Positions 55,373 through 64,000 of a DNA stretch of 64,000 nucleotides are shown in pieces. The notes beneath the pieces were generated by a model. The model had not been told where the DNA came from and ran no database searches. It was given only the letters and a program-made list of their open reading frames with translations. A program made the position numbers and the translations under genes. Where the stretch lies: contig CATGLK010000004.1 of NCBI GenBank assembly GCA_949538735.1, positions 47,139 through 111,138 on the forward strand, read 5' to 3'. The stretch's first letter is position 1. Every line of letters starts with the position of its first letter. The stretch is from an uncultured Clostridia bacterium (GTDB taxonomy: Bacteria > Bacillota > Clostridia > TANB77 > CAG-508).

Positions 55373-55409
55373 ACTATACGTCCCGTCAGGAAAAGGGAAA
55401 ACGTATAGT
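55373..55409 (+). promoter_or_regulatory. Inverted repeat after the XRE gene
   Basis: ACTATACG(T) and ACGTATAGT flank CCCGTCAGGAAAAGGGA. It lacks a T run, so it could be an operator or processing stem. The gap from 55410 to 55545 holds only the phage operon leader and its GGAGAGAG RBS. Confidence 0.5.
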
Positions 55410-55545
55410 CGCTTCTTAGTATGTGCTTTTTCTGATTATAGCAAACAAAAAAACAAAAGTCAATTATTTTTTGAAGGATGAAGGAGGTTGTTGGCAATGT
55501 AAAAACAAAATTTATTACATTATTAGTTTAAGGAGAGAGAAATAA

Positions 55546-56362
55546 ATGGACAAAGCAAGTTTTTTAATATACCTAGATTATGAAGAACAATTCAACTTAT
55601 TAACAGACGAACAAGCAGGACAACTTATAAAAGCAATAATAAAATACGAGAAAAATGGAGAAATAGTTGAGTTAGATAAAGTTACAAAAATGGCTTTTTC
55701 TTTTATCAAGCAACAATTAGATAGAGATAAAGAAAAATGGCAAGAAGAAAAGAAAAAAAGAAGTGAAGCAGGAAAAAAAGGTATGAACAACAGGTGGAAT
55801 AAAGGCTTAAATACGCAGAAAGAAGATACAAATATAACAAACGATAACAGTGTTATAAATGTTAATAACAAAAATAACAGTGTTAAAAGTGTTATAACAC
55901 GGAATAACAAAAATAACTGATAATGTAAATGAAAATGTAACAGTAAATGTAAAAGATAATGTAAAAGTAAAAGCTAAAGAAAAAGAAAAAATAAAAAAAG
56001 AAAAAATAGACGAACTAGAGAATGTCATTAACAATAATTTTACGGATCAAGAATTAAAAGATACAGTACGTGAATTTATCAAAATGAGAAAGACAATCAA
56101 GAAACCTTTAACCAAAAGGGGTTTAGAACTAATGCTTAAAAAATTATATAAATTATCAACTAACATTGACGAGCAAATAGAAATATTAAATAACTCGATA
56201 ATGAATAATTGGCAAGGTATTTTCCCTTTAAAGCAGGAGAAACCACCTCCAAACAAAAGAGATAAAGGAGGTTTTGAAGATTTTAATGAAATATGGGAGG
56301 AGGCAAAACAAACAGATGAACAAACAGGAAACAGTACAAGTAATAGCTCTTTTAGCTGGTAA
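55546..56362 (+). CDS. Phage replisome-type protein (DUF6291-like N-terminus) with CGG +1 shift
   Basis: The N-terminus (SFLIYLDYEEQFNLLTDEQAG, in part, AIIKYEKNGEIVELDK, SEAGKKGMNNRW) is the DUF6291-like domain common in Firmicute phage replication regions. The frame breaks at CGG 55900 inside an Asn/Val/Thr-rich linker. +1 reading gives GITKITDNVNENVTVNVKD, then a Lys-rich coil and a C-terminal helical domain (ENVINNNFTDQELKDTVREFI, in part, and MNNWQGIFPLKQE), total 271 residues. That tail resembles the C-terminus of phage replication initiators that bind helicase loaders. The prophage therefore uses the same decoding rule as host genes. Confidence 0.83.
55900..55902 (+). other. CGG +1 frameshift site 14 (ACA CGG A), prophage
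   Basis: ACA CGG AAT in zero frame, ACA GGA ATA ACA after dropping C. Residue 119. It joins the DUF6291-like domain to a C-terminal domain. Confidence 0.82.
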
Positions 56363-56867
56363 TTATAACAGTATAGCTGAAAAGAATAGTTCTCAAAAAC
56401 GATTAATGGTCAATACCTGGTTAGAATGCTTAGGTGATTTAGAGTACAAGTTAGTGTTACAGGCTGTTAAGAAAACGATAATAGAAAGTCCATATCCACC
56501 AACAATACACGAAGTACGAAAAAACGCAATAGAACTAATGAAACCAGAACAAACCAAAACAGCTATAGAAACTTGGAATGAAGCATATAGAATGATATGC
56601 AATGGTATATATATGACAGAGGAACAGTTTAATCAAGCAAGTCCAGAAGTTAAAAATTTTTTTGGTAATGTTAGACAAGTTACTGAATTAGCAAAAACCA
56701 ACATAGATACTGTTAACACTGTTGTAAAGGGACAATTTTTAAAACAATATGACATACTTGTACAAAGAAAAAAACAGCAAAGATTGCTACCAAAAGAATT
56801 AAAAGAATTCACAGAACAGTTAGTAGAACAAATGGATATTAGAGAATTGGAGGAAAACTATGGATAA
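56316..56867 (+). CDS. Phage replicative helicase loader/inhibitor-like protein
   Basis: 183 residues from ATG 56316, overlapping the previous gene. The region VIALLAGNYNSIAEKNSSQKRL, in part, MVNTWLECLGDLEYKLVLQAVKK, in part, and ESPYPPTIHEVRKNAIELMKP, in part, matches the N-domain of phage helicase loaders/G39P-like proteins that recognise the replicative helicase. It belongs to the replication module. Confidence 0.75.
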   Translation: MNKQETVQVIALLAGNYNSIAEKNSSQKRLMVNTWLECLGDLEYKLVLQAVKKTIIESPYPPTIHEVRKNAIELMKPEQTKTAIETWNEAYRMICNGIYMTEEQFNQASPEVKNFFGNVRQVTELAKTNIDTVNTVVKGQFLKQYDILVQRKKQQRLLPKELKEFTEQLVEQMDIRELEENYG

Positions 56868-57030
56868 ATATGTTTTAGTATCATATGAGCTACAAGGAAC
56901 ATGTGGTCAAATTATTGTAAAAGACGGAACACCAATTGAAACAATAAAGGAATATTGTGCAATAGATAGATTTCAAAAAGCACAAGAAAGTTTAATAAAA
57001 AGAGTAAAAATAAAAAAGGAAAGTGAATAA
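56860..57030 (+). CDS. Small phage hypothetical protein
   Basis: It is 56 residues; its ATG overlaps the end of the helicase-loader gene (ACTATGGATAA). Contains VSYELQGTCGQIIVKDGTPI and a basic tail. No family recognised; position and overlap support translation. Confidence 0.55.
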   Translation: MDKYVLVSYELQGTCGQIIVKDGTPIETIKEYCAIDRFQKAQESLIKRVKIKKESE

Positions 57031-57032
57031 AA

Positions 57033-57242
57033 ATGCTAGAAAATAAAATGGTTTTAGACTATGAAACTGAATATATAGAAAACGACGCAGAAGAATACCT
57101 AGAACATCTTTACGAAGAAGATGACCGAATATACGAAGATGAAATCTTTGAAGAAATTAATACAGAAGAGCCAGAAAGAATATCAAAAGAATGCTATAAC
57201 TACGAAAATTGGTCAAAAAAGTTTGATAAGGAGGAAGAATAA
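57033..57242 (+). CDS. Small acidic phage protein
   Basis: It is 69 residues, over a third Asp/Glu (DYETEYIENDAEEYLEHLYEE, in part). DNA-mimic or decoy roles are possible for such proteins but nothing proves it. RBS AAAGGAAAG; end overlaps the next ATG. Confidence 0.55.
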   Translation: MLENKMVLDYETEYIENDAEEYLEHLYEEDDRIYEDEIFEEINTEEPERISKECYNYENWSKKFDKEEE

Positions 57243-57400
57243 TGCAAGAAGTTTTAGATTTTATTTGTGCTAATATTGCACAAATAATGGAAAAGAAATC
57301 TGGAAGAATAGACTATACAACAGAAGAGGGCACAAAAGTAAAAATATACAAGTGTGGTGAAAGTGTAACAAGAATAGACATTGTAAAGGAGGAAAAATAA
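57242..57400 (+). CDS. Small phage hypothetical protein
   Basis: It is 52 residues (MQEVLDFICANIAQIMEKK, then EEGTKVKIYKCGESVTRIDI). The ATG overlaps the previous stop; GGAGGAAG upstream. Unknown role. Confidence 0.55.
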   Translation: MQEVLDFICANIAQIMEKKSGRIDYTTEEGTKVKIYKCGESVTRIDIVKEEK

Positions 57401-58042
57401 ATGGCATTAGCAAGTTATGAAGAATTAAGAAAAGTTGATGTAAGTGAATATGTTGAAAAAAGAGATAATGCAGATTATTTAAATTGGGCAAAAGTAGTAG
57501 AACTGCTACATAATAACGGAGCAGAAAAAGTTTACTTTGAACCAGTTGTAAACGAAAGAACAGGAAGTAGTTTGTATATGACAGAGCAAACTTTTACAGA
57601 CAAAAATGGAATAGAAAACAGAGTTTATGAAACAGCGGTAAAGATAGTAATTGACGATTTGGAATTTATCCAAAGAGGTCCTGTTATGAATGGTAGTAAT
57701 CCTGTAAAAAACAATTCTATGACACAACAAAGGTTATGGAATTGCCAAACTAGATTATTTGTTAAGGGGGTAGCAATAAGAACAGGATTAGGGTTTAATT
57801 TATGGCTAAAAGAAGAACAGAAAGACGAAAAAGATAATTGGGAAGAAGATTTAAAAAAACATAATATCTTTAAAATTCAAGAAAGAATGCAACAATTAGT
57901 TTCTAGCAAGATGAGACAAGGAATAAGTTTAGAGAAAATAGCGATAAACCTAGGAATTACTGAAGAAGAATTGAAAAATTATTTTACATATTTCAAGATT
58001 TTAGACAGATTAGAAAAAAGAATAGGAGAAATGAAAGAATGA
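57401..58042 (+). CDS. Phage single-strand annealing protein (Sak/DUF1071 type)
   Basis: It is 213 residues. YLNWAKVVELLHNNGAEKVYFEP, in part, and the block from YETAVKIVIDD to NSMTQQRLWNCQTRLFVKGVA, in part, with GLGFNLW match DUF1071 Rad52-like annealing proteins. It pairs DNA ends with the exonuclease encoded next, whose start overlaps by four bases: a two-gene recombination pair. Confidence 0.85.
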   Translation: MALASYEELRKVDVSEYVEKRDNADYLNWAKVVELLHNNGAEKVYFEPVVNERTGSSLYMTEQTFTDKNGIENRVYETAVKIVIDDLEFIQRGPVMNGSNPVKNNSMTQQRLWNCQTRLFVKGVAIRTGLGFNLWLKEEQKDEKDNWEEDLKKHNIFKIQERMQQLVSSKMRQGISLEKIAINLGITEEELKNYFTYFKILDRLEKRIGEMKE

Positions 58043-58593
58043 TTGCTACTCAGGATAGAAGTTATTATGTTGGGTGTTCAGACACTAGTATGGTTGTTGG
58101 GAATTGGACAACTAAAACTTTTGAAAAATGGTGGTTAGAAAAGTTAGGCCTATATAAAAATACAATAAAAACAGACGCTATGCAAGCAGGTACTAACTAT
58201 GAACATAAAATCTTAGATTCTTTGAAAATAGAAGGTCTTGAAAAGGACAAGCAAATAATAATTGGCAGGTTGAGAGCGAACTTAGACGGAAATACTGACG
58301 ATTGTATTTATGAAGTTAAAACACACAATGCAAACAAAGAGTTTAAAGTAACTAAGCAGTATTGGAGACAAGCGCAAGTAGAAATGTATGCGGCAAATAT
58401 ACACAAGTTATTTATAGTTTCGTATGGTTTAGAAGAAAATGACTATATTAACTACTTCAATGAAATTGACAAAGATAGAATTAAGATGACTCCAGTAGAA
58501 TATGACAAGGATTTTATAGAAAAAGAATATATACCAAAATTAGAAATATTATCACAATGTTTAGAAAGGGGAGAATTTCCGAATGGAAAATAA
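58039..58593 (+). CDS. YqaJ-like phage exonuclease (PD-(D/E)XK)
   Basis: It is 184 residues. Start: RSYYVGCSDTSMVVGNW then TFEKWWLEKLGL. Nuclease motifs: an early Glu in AGTNYEHKIL, then LDGNTDDCIYEVKTH, where D...EVK forms the PD-(D/E)XK core. QYWRQAQVEMYAANI follows, the conserved Q. It resects dsDNA ends for the annealing protein upstream. Confidence 0.85.
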   Translation: MIATQDRSYYVGCSDTSMVVGNWTTKTFEKWWLEKLGLYKNTIKTDAMQAGTNYEHKILDSLKIEGLEKDKQIIIGRLRANLDGNTDDCIYEVKTHNANKEFKVTKQYWRQAQVEMYAANIHKLFIVSYGLEENDYINYFNEIDKDRIKMTPVEYDKDFIEKEYIPKLEILSQCLERGEFPNGK

Positions 58594-59311
58594 AATGTTA
58601 GCTTTAAAAGTTTACGATGTAGACTACAGCTTTATAATAAAAAATTATTTAGACCAAAAATTATGGGAAAAAGAATGGACTATATTTACATACAAAAGAT
58701 TTGAAATAACTCTAAAACTGGATTCAATAGGAATTAAAGACAGAAGGGTTTGGTTTGAAGTGATGATAAAAGATAATAACGAAGAAAATAGAAATTACTT
58801 TGGAAAAAGTGTAAAAGATACATTTAGTTATGCTTTAAGTATAGAAAGCATAAACGTATTAAAAAATACACTAAATCATACTATTTTTTGCTTAATGCAA
58901 CAATTGGAAGAAGAATCTTATATAGAATTTACAGAAGAATATAAAAGGCTACAAAATATGAAAGAAGAAGAGCAAGACAAATTAAAAGATATTGCAGAAG
59001 AATTTTTGGACGATGAAAGAGTAACAAACGAAGAAATTAGAGAAGCATATATTGAATATTACATAGATAAAAACGAAAGTGTCTACCGATTAATTAATAA
59101 CTATGAAAGTGATATGAAGTATAAAATGATAACAGATTTTTATGTTGCATTTTTAGAATCTACTGACGATAAAGACAGGTTAGAAATAATTAGACAAAGA
59201 ATAGGCAGTAGTAAACTGGAAAAAACATTAGAAAAAATAAAAGAATATGAAGAATATATGAAAACAGAAGAATTTGAAGAAGAGATGAGAGATAACTTAG
59301 AAGAGGTGTAG
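58583..59311 (+). CDS. Phage hypothetical protein
   Basis: It is 242 residues. The start overlaps the exonuclease by eleven bases. A soluble beta-rich N-terminal half (FTYKRFEITLKLDSIGIKDRR, in part) is followed by a long charged helical C-terminus. No family recognised. Confidence 0.65.
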   Translation: MENKMLALKVYDVDYSFIIKNYLDQKLWEKEWTIFTYKRFEITLKLDSIGIKDRRVWFEVMIKDNNEENRNYFGKSVKDTFSYALSIESINVLKNTLNHTIFCLMQQLEEESYIEFTEEYKRLQNMKEEEQDKLKDIAEEFLDDERVTNEEIREAYIEYYIDKNESVYRLINNYESDMKYKMITDFYVAFLESTDDKDRLEIIRQRIGSSKLEKTLEKIKEYEEYMKTEEFEEEMRDNLEEV

Positions 59312-59860
<549 letters not shown>

Positions 59861-59886
59861 AGAACTATTAGTTTAGGGGAAAAGAA

Positions 59887-60282
59887 ATGATAGTAACAGA
59901 TTTAAGCAATAGTTTTAATCCATATCCTAAGAACAAAACAGAAAAAAAGAAAACAACCAAAACCATTAAAAATAAAAGTAACAAACTAGCCAAAAAAGAA
60001 AGAAATAGATTTAGTATTTTACAAAATGATAAAACCAAATGCTTTTTATGTGGCAGATGTTTAAAATTAGATACTCACGAAGCATTTGGTGGCTCAAATA
60101 GACAAAAAAGTATACAGTGGGGATTAGTTTATTACCTTTGTAGAAAATGTCACTCAAAAGCCGATATAGAGAAAGAAATACGACAATACTTACACGATTA
60201 CGCAAGAATAATGTTTATCAAAAAGTACAACAAAGAAAAATTTTTAAAAGAATTTGGAAAAAATTATTTACAGGAGAAATGA
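59887..60282 (+). CDS. Phage HNH-like zinc-binding nuclease domain protein
   Basis: It is 131 residues. A basic tail (KKKTTKTIKNKSNKLAKKE) is followed by CFLCGRCLKLDTHEAFGGSNR, in part, and LVYYLCRKCHSKADIE: two CxxC pairs with HEAFGG like an HNH core. Common in Firmicute phage early regions. Activity unproven. Confidence 0.75.
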   Translation: MIVTDLSNSFNPYPKNKTEKKKTTKTIKNKSNKLAKKERNRFSILQNDKTKCFLCGRCLKLDTHEAFGGSNRQKSIQWGLVYYLCRKCHSKADIEKEIRQYLHDYARIMFIKKYNKEKFLKEFGKNYLQEK

Positions 60283-60283
60283 A

Positions 60284-60496
60284 ATGCGAATAATAAAAGA
60301 ACCGTATCAAATAAGAATAGAAGGAAAATGCACTACACAAGAAGACATAGTAGAACTATTTAATTTTGGTATGTCTATTGCTGGAATTTCAAAAATGTAC
60401 AAAAATGATAATGATTTAAAAATAAAAGAAGCTCAAGAAGTAGTTGAAAAAACTTTATATAGAAGGTTGAACAACATTAACAAAAACAAATTATAA
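60284..60496 (+). CDS. Small phage hypothetical protein (sigma-like fold possible)
   Basis: It is 70 residues from ATG 60284, right after GGAGAAATGAA of the HNH gene end. TTQEDIVELFNFGMSIAGISK, in part, then EAQEVVEKTLYRRLNN suggest an HTH. Unknown role. Confidence 0.5.
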   Translation: MRIIKEPYQIRIEGKCTTQEDIVELFNFGMSIAGISKMYKNDNDLKIKEAQEVVEKTLYRRLNNINKNKL

Positions 60497-60552
60497 AGAC
60501 TTATATAAAATAAAAAATGCTTATGCAATAGGAAATTTAGGAGGAATAAAAA

Positions 60553-60927
60553 ATGATTAAATCAGATTTTGGGAAAGTAGAAGTAAAAGGAAACAAAATA
60601 TTAATAATGACAGAAGTAAGTGCTCTTCTGCATAGCTTAAGAAAAACAAAAACACTTACAAAAGAAGAACTAATAAAAATTATAAAAGACTCATTTAGAA
60701 GTGAAGAAGAAATAGAAAAAAATGCTAATAAGATATTAAATAATATGACATTATCTGAAAGCTTAGAATTAATAAAAGATGTAATAGAAGCTAAAAAGAG
60801 CGGCGAATCTAATTTTGAAGACGACGAAATTGCATTAAAAAAGGTAGAAATAGACACCAATGGAAAAAGCCAAGAACAGATAAAACAAGAATTAAAGAAT
60901 GCTTTAGACGAAATTTTCAAGAAATAA
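60553..60927 (+). CDS. Phage hypothetical protein
   Basis: It is 124 residues, helical and charged. MIKSDFGKVEVKGNKILIMTE, in part, then RSEEEIEKNANKILNNMTLSE. RBS TTAGGAGGA. No family recognised. Confidence 0.55.
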   Translation: MIKSDFGKVEVKGNKILIMTEVSALLHSLRKTKTLTKEELIKIIKDSFRSEEEIEKNANKILNNMTLSESLELIKDVIEAKKSGESNFEDDEIALKKVEIDTNGKSQEQIKQELKNALDEIFKK

Positions 60928-60940
60928 TTAGGGGGATAAA

Positions 60941-61537
60941 ATGAAGAAAAGGAAAAACAAAGAGAGTGAAACAATTAGATACATACGCAAATTAAGAAGT
61001 ATATTAAATAAAGAGTATTTTCACATCTATACAGAAGTAAAAGAAAAAGACAGGGTTGAATGGAAAGTATATTATAAGAATTTACCAACTCCTGCATATT
61101 GGTCTAATAAAAATGACGAATTATTAACAAGTAAAAAACACACAATAGAAGATATTTATAAACTAAAAAAAGTTTTTGAGCAAGAAAAAGAAAAAATATA
61201 TAGAGACAATTTAAAGGAATATTTAAATGTTTGGAGTGAATCATATATACAAATGTGTAATATAAAAAGAAGATACAGCACTAATATAACCAATTTAATG
61301 TTTGCTATTGTTGCAATGAATATCTTGAACATACTATTTTTTGACATTAGAGAATTTGGAATACTACAACCAGTACTAATAATAACATTAGGAACAACAG
61401 ACCTTTTAGGAGCACATAAAATCGAAAAAGAAATAGATAAGGTGTCAGAGAAAACAAAGGAAAGATTTATACAAGATAAAATAAGAAGACAAGGCTTTTA
61501 CTTTGTTAATAAGCTAAAGGAGCAAATGCAAAAATGA
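60941..61537 (+). CDS. Phage membrane protein
   Basis: It is 198 residues. A basic N-terminal soluble region is followed by two hydrophobic segments (NLMFAIVAMNILNILFF and ILQPVLIITLGTTDLLG) and a charged C-terminus. Unknown role. RBS AGGGGGAT. End overlaps the next gene by four bases. Confidence 0.6.
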   Translation: MKKRKNKESETIRYIRKLRSILNKEYFHIYTEVKEKDRVEWKVYYKNLPTPAYWSNKNDELLTSKKHTIEDIYKLKKVFEQEKEKIYRDNLKEYLNVWSESYIQMCNIKRRYSTNITNLMFAIVAMNILNILFFDIREFGILQPVLIITLGTTDLLGAHKIEKEIDKVSEKTKERFIQDKIRRQGFYFVNKLKEQMQK

Positions 61538-61966
61538 ACTTCAAAGAGATAATATACAAAACGATAAACGAAGGATATGTTGGAGTAAATAATACTTGCA
61601 ATGGAAAATGTAGCAAGTGTGGAGAATGTTGTGGAGCTATTTTGCCAATAGACCAGGAAGACGCGGACATAATACAAGACTATGTTTTAAAGCATAACAT
61701 TTCTCCCACAAAACAATTGCTAATAATGGCAAGAGAATGGAGATGTCCATACTATACAGGAAACAAAGAAAAAGGGTGCAGTATATATGAGGCAAGGCCA
61801 AAGATATGTAAATATTATAAATGTGACAAGAAGCGGAATGAACATAGAAGAACTTAAAAAGATGAAAAATGCAATAAGTGTAGATATGTGGGCTTTCGCA
61901 GAAACAGTAGAAAAGGAGAAAAGAAAGTATGAAACTAACAAAAAGACAAGAAAAGCAACTAAATAA
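61534..61966 (+). CDS. YkgJ-like Cys-cluster protein with CGG +1 shift, prophage
   Basis: It is 143 residues once shifted. CNGKCSKCGECCGAILPI is the CxxCxxCC motif of the zinc/iron-chelating YkgJ family. CPYY, GCSIYEARPKICKYYKCD supply the other cysteines. The zero frame ends CDKKRNEHRRT at 61857. At CGG 61834 +1 reading gives GMNIEELKKMKNAISVDMWA, in part, to 61966, a C-terminal helix. It then overlaps the next gene by 38 bases, more than its neighbours do, so this shift is somewhat less certain than the others. Confidence 0.78.
61834..61836 (+). other. CGG +1 frameshift site 15 (AAG CGG A), prophage
   Basis: AAG CGG AAT in zero frame, AAG GGA ATG AAC after dropping C. Residue 101. All likely metal-binding cysteines lie before it. 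Confidence 0.75.
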
Positions 61967-62303
61967 AGTATTTGACGACCCTAGAAAATTAAGGAAATGG
62001 GTAGATGATGTTTACAATGGCATAGTAACTAAATGTGAAGAGGCAACAAACAAAAGAGTTTTAGAGTATTTGGATATATATAGTATTTCTGTTGCTTACA
62101 CTTTAAGATATGTATGTGGTTTTGGAAAAAAGAGACTTCCGACAGTAATGGAAAGTATATGGAATACTATGGATTCTTTAAAACGTGGATATGTCGATTT
62201 AGAAGACTGCATACAAGAGTTAGCAGAAAATGGAGTAAAATTCGATACGATAATAAAAAAACAAGAAAATTTGAAAGAAGGGAAATACATTGTTGATAAG
62301 TAA
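61929..62303 (+). CDS. Phage hypothetical protein
   Basis: It is 124 residues, helical. Start ATG 61929 behind AAAGGAGAAAAG. LEYLDIYSISVAYTLRYVCGFGKKRL, in part, then MESIWNTMDSLKRGYVDLED, matches a common phage protein of unknown role. Confidence 0.6.
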   Translation: MKLTKRQEKQLNKVFDDPRKLRKWVDDVYNGIVTKCEEATNKRVLEYLDIYSISVAYTLRYVCGFGKKRLPTVMESIWNTMDSLKRGYVDLEDCIQELAENGVKFDTIIKKQENLKEGKYIVDK

Positions 62304-62631
62304 AGAAGAATTTTGCCAAATCATAAAAAGGCTAAAAGATACAGATGATATAGTGGACAAAGTAAATAATATGTTTAATAGTAGCATTGATAATAAAATC
62401 AACGATTTCATGAATGCAGCAAGCTTAATGATATGTCATGAGGATATAGTTGTACAATTGTTGGAAAAAATGTTTAACGATACACACAATATCAGCTGGT
62501 GGCTGTATGAATGTAATTATGGTGAAGATTTTAAAATAGGGGATTTAACAGATAGTGACAAGGAAATAGATTTAACGACTCCAGAAAAATTGTATGACTA
62601 TTTAATAGAAAATATGGAAAGGACAAACTAA
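62290..62631 (+). CDS. Phage hypothetical protein
   Basis: It is 113 residues, acidic. Starts at TTG 62290 within the end of the previous gene, behind GAAGGGAAA. Contains LLEKMFNDTHNISWWLYECNYG, in part, as in a family of phage proteins that I cannot name. Confidence 0.6.
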   Translation: MLISKEEFCQIIKRLKDTDDIVDKVNNMFNSSIDNKINDFMNAASLMICHEDIVVQLLEKMFNDTHNISWWLYECNYGEDFKIGDLTDSDKEIDLTTPEKLYDYLIENMERTN

Positions 62632-62636
62632 CTAAA

Positions 62637-62945
62637 ATGAAAAAACTCGATTATAGGTATTTAGTCTATAATACCGTGAAAAAAGAATATCAATTTGCAA
62701 GAATTTGTGAAACGACAGAAAAAGGGGCAAGGACAATTTTATTTAAACTTATAGGAAATGACGCAAGAAAGTGGAGATTTGAAATAAGAAAAGTTACAAA
62801 AAATGACGCACAAAAGATTATAAATGCTATTAGATTAAAACACAAAGTAGAAAAAATAAAAGGATATTTACCAGAATTTACAATGCTAGAAATTGAAAAC
62901 TTAATAAATGAAAATGTTAGGAGAAAAAATGGACAACAAAAATAA
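62637..62945 (+). CDS. Phage hypothetical protein
   Basis: It is 102 residues, strongly basic, possibly nucleic-acid binding (RTILFKLIGNDARKWRFEIRK, in part). Overlaps the methyltransferase start by 17 bases. No family recognised. Confidence 0.55.
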   Translation: MKKLDYRYLVYNTVKKEYQFARICETTEKGARTILFKLIGNDARKWRFEIRKVTKNDAQKIINAIRLKHKVEKIKGYLPEFTMLEIENLINENVRRKNGQQK

Positions 62946-63573
62946 AATAATATTAGATTTGTGTGGAGGCACAGGAAGTTGGAGCAAATATTATAAAGAT
63001 AATGGATACGATGTGAGAGTTATAACACTACCTGATTATAACGTGCTAACATATGAACCGCCTGAAAATGTATACGGAATATTGGCAGCTCCACCCTGTA
63101 CAATGTTTAGCATAGCAAGAAATGATAAAACAGCTAAAACTCCCAGGGATTTAAGAGGTGGTATGAATATTGTAAATGCTTGCTTGAGAATAATACATAC
63201 TTGTTTGTATGACAATTATAGAGTAGGACAAGGATTACAATTCTGGGCATTAGAAAATCCATATAGTGGATATTTAAAAAGATTTTTAGGCAAGCCAGCA
63301 TTAGTATTTGAACCATATGAATATGGAGATCCGTATACTAAGAAGACGGCAATATGGGGGGAGTTTAAAGAACCAAAAAAGAACATAGTAAAACCTAGGG
63401 AGTTTGTACATAATTGCGGAGCTAGGGATTTTGTAAGCTGTGTAGAACACTTTGCAGATTTAAAACAAATTCCAGAAGGTTACTTGAAGAAAACAGGATT
63501 AAGCAAGAGAACAGTATTAAGAAGTATGACACCGCTAGGATTTGCAAAAGCATTTTATGAAGCTAATAAATAA
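62929..63573 (+). CDS. Phage DNA methyltransferase-like protein (C5-cytosine type)
   Basis: It is 214 residues from ATG 62929 (RBS AGGAG). Motif I: ILDLCGGTGSWSKYYKDNGY. Motif IV: LAAPPCTMFSIARND, with the PPC nucleophile. LENPYSGYLKRFLGKP is the ENP-like motif. It is shorter than typical Dcm enzymes and lacks an obvious target-recognition domain, like many phage MTases that protect phage DNA. Confidence 0.82.
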   Translation: MDNKNKIILDLCGGTGSWSKYYKDNGYDVRVITLPDYNVLTYEPPENVYGILAAPPCTMFSIARNDKTAKTPRDLRGGMNIVNACLRIIHTCLYDNYRVGQGLQFWALENPYSGYLKRFLGKPALVFEPYEYGDPYTKKTAIWGEFKEPKKNIVKPREFVHNCGARDFVSCVEHFADLKQIPEGYLKKTGLSKRTVLRSMTPLGFAKAFYEANK

Positions 63574-63683
63574 AAAGAGATAAAGAAACAGTAAGATATT
63601 ACGAACAAGCAAGACGAGACTGTTCGGCAGGCAGTGCGTACAAAAGAATATATCAAAGAATTTTGAAAGGAGAAGAGATATGA
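63567..63683 (+). other. Possible short coding stretch without a standard start
   Basis: A frame with 36 codons (DKETVRYYEQARRDCSAGSA, then YKRIYQRILKGEEI) ends in ATGA overlap with the next gene, as in real neighbours. But it has no ATG, GTG or TTG start; ATA is the first codon after a stop. It could be a decayed gene. Confidence 0.3.
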
Positions 63684-63889
63684 GCAGGGAAGGAGAATAT
63701 GCACTTTACAAAGGGGATAGATTTATAGATTTAGGAACAAAAAAATATCTTGCTAATTTACTAAAATGCAAAGTGGATTTTATAACGTATCTAGCAACTC
63801 CTGCAAATAGAAAAAGGATTGAAAAAAGGAAAAATAAAGAAAAAGACAGTAATGCACTAATCGTAATTAGAATAGAGGAGGAAGTATGA
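63680..63889 (+). CDS. Small phage hypothetical protein
   Basis: It is 69 residues (EGEYALYKGDRFIDLGTKKYLA, in part, then a basic stretch). GGAGAAGAG RBS. Resembles small phage proteins that may bind DNA; unknown role. Confidence 0.6.
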   Translation: MSREGEYALYKGDRFIDLGTKKYLANLLKCKVDFITYLATPANRKRIEKRKNKEKDSNALIVIRIEEEV

Positions 63890-63960
63890 GTAAAGCAGAA
63901 GACATTGGAACAGACATATTTACAATGCAAAGTAGAATAGTTACAGTGGTGTTAAGATAG
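63886..63960 (+). CDS. Very short phage reading frame
   Basis: MSKAEDIGTDIFTMQSRIVT and four more residues, 24 in all. RBS GAGGAGG is strong and the start overlaps the previous stop, so it may be translated, though TAG ends it early. It may instead be a broken gene. Confidence 0.35.
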   Translation: MSKAEDIGTDIFTMQSRIVTVVLR

Positions 63961-64000
63961 ATTTTGGACACGAAAGCGTAGAGATGTTATAATAGTTTTA

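Overview
The window is AT-rich DNA from a spore-forming, Gram-positive member of the Clostridia, probably gut-associated. This rests on cotJA-cotJB-cotJC, spoVFB, sigH, a SpoVB-type flippase, a thrS T-box, LPXTG proteins with a sortase, cohesin/dockerin modules and BspA-like repeats. Arg is written mostly as AGA. I found no rRNA, CRISPR array, transposase or integrase.

The central observation is a decoding anomaly. Thirteen genes carry fifteen sites where the frame is broken by one extra base, and every break is the same. The zero-frame codon is CGG, and the conserved protein resumes only if the ribosome moves +1 and reads the overlapping GGN as glycine (14 CGG-A, 1 CGG-C). The sites fall in an FtsX-like permease, a DD-carboxypeptidase, a VanW protein (minus strand), an HdeD-like protein, an LPXTG cohesin protein, an IbrA-like PP-loop protein (twice), Sua5/YwlC, two prepilin-like LRR proteins, SpoVFB, a class A PBP (twice) and two prophage genes. 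The preceding codon varies from site to site. Every other CGG I found in a recognised gene straddles a codon boundary, except three in-frame CGGs in atypical genes. The simplest reading is that CGG is not an ordinary Arg codon here and CGGN is decoded as Gly with a +1 shift (quadruplet decoding or A-site frame choice). This is inferred from sequence only; no tRNA that could do it lies in the window.

Layout. 1-5.9 kb: envelope genes (permease, carboxypeptidase, VanW) and small membrane proteins. 5.9-14 kb: rpmE, miaB-mutS, rpmF, a TetR/HdeD pair, cotJABC. 14-22 kb: a secreted transglutaminase with cohesin and dockerin, its LPXTG-anchored cohesin neighbour, and an IbrA/GNAT/IbrB cluster. 22-26.7 kb: a MATE-cytidylate kinase-like fusion, a dNTPase and Sua5. 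26.8-31.7 kb: two prepilin-like LRR paralogues flanking a Fic gene. 31.8-39 kb: AlkD-like repair protein, GH18, sigH, tRNA-Thr, T-box-thrS, ychF. 39-45.6 kb: LPXTG protein, sortase, spoVFB, pepF, a Xer-like recombinase and a V8-like protease of foreign codon use. 45.7-53.8 kb: class A PBP, SpoVB-like flippase, FemX-like transferase, TfoX-N and HD proteins, and a GntR-ABC operon. 53.9-55.2 kb: gene remnants and a probable noncoding RNA. From about 55.2 kb to the end: the early (replication/recombination) module of a prophage, all on the plus strand.

Palindromic intergenic repeats with GGGGACG/GGGACAG cores recur at ten or more places, often as terminators.
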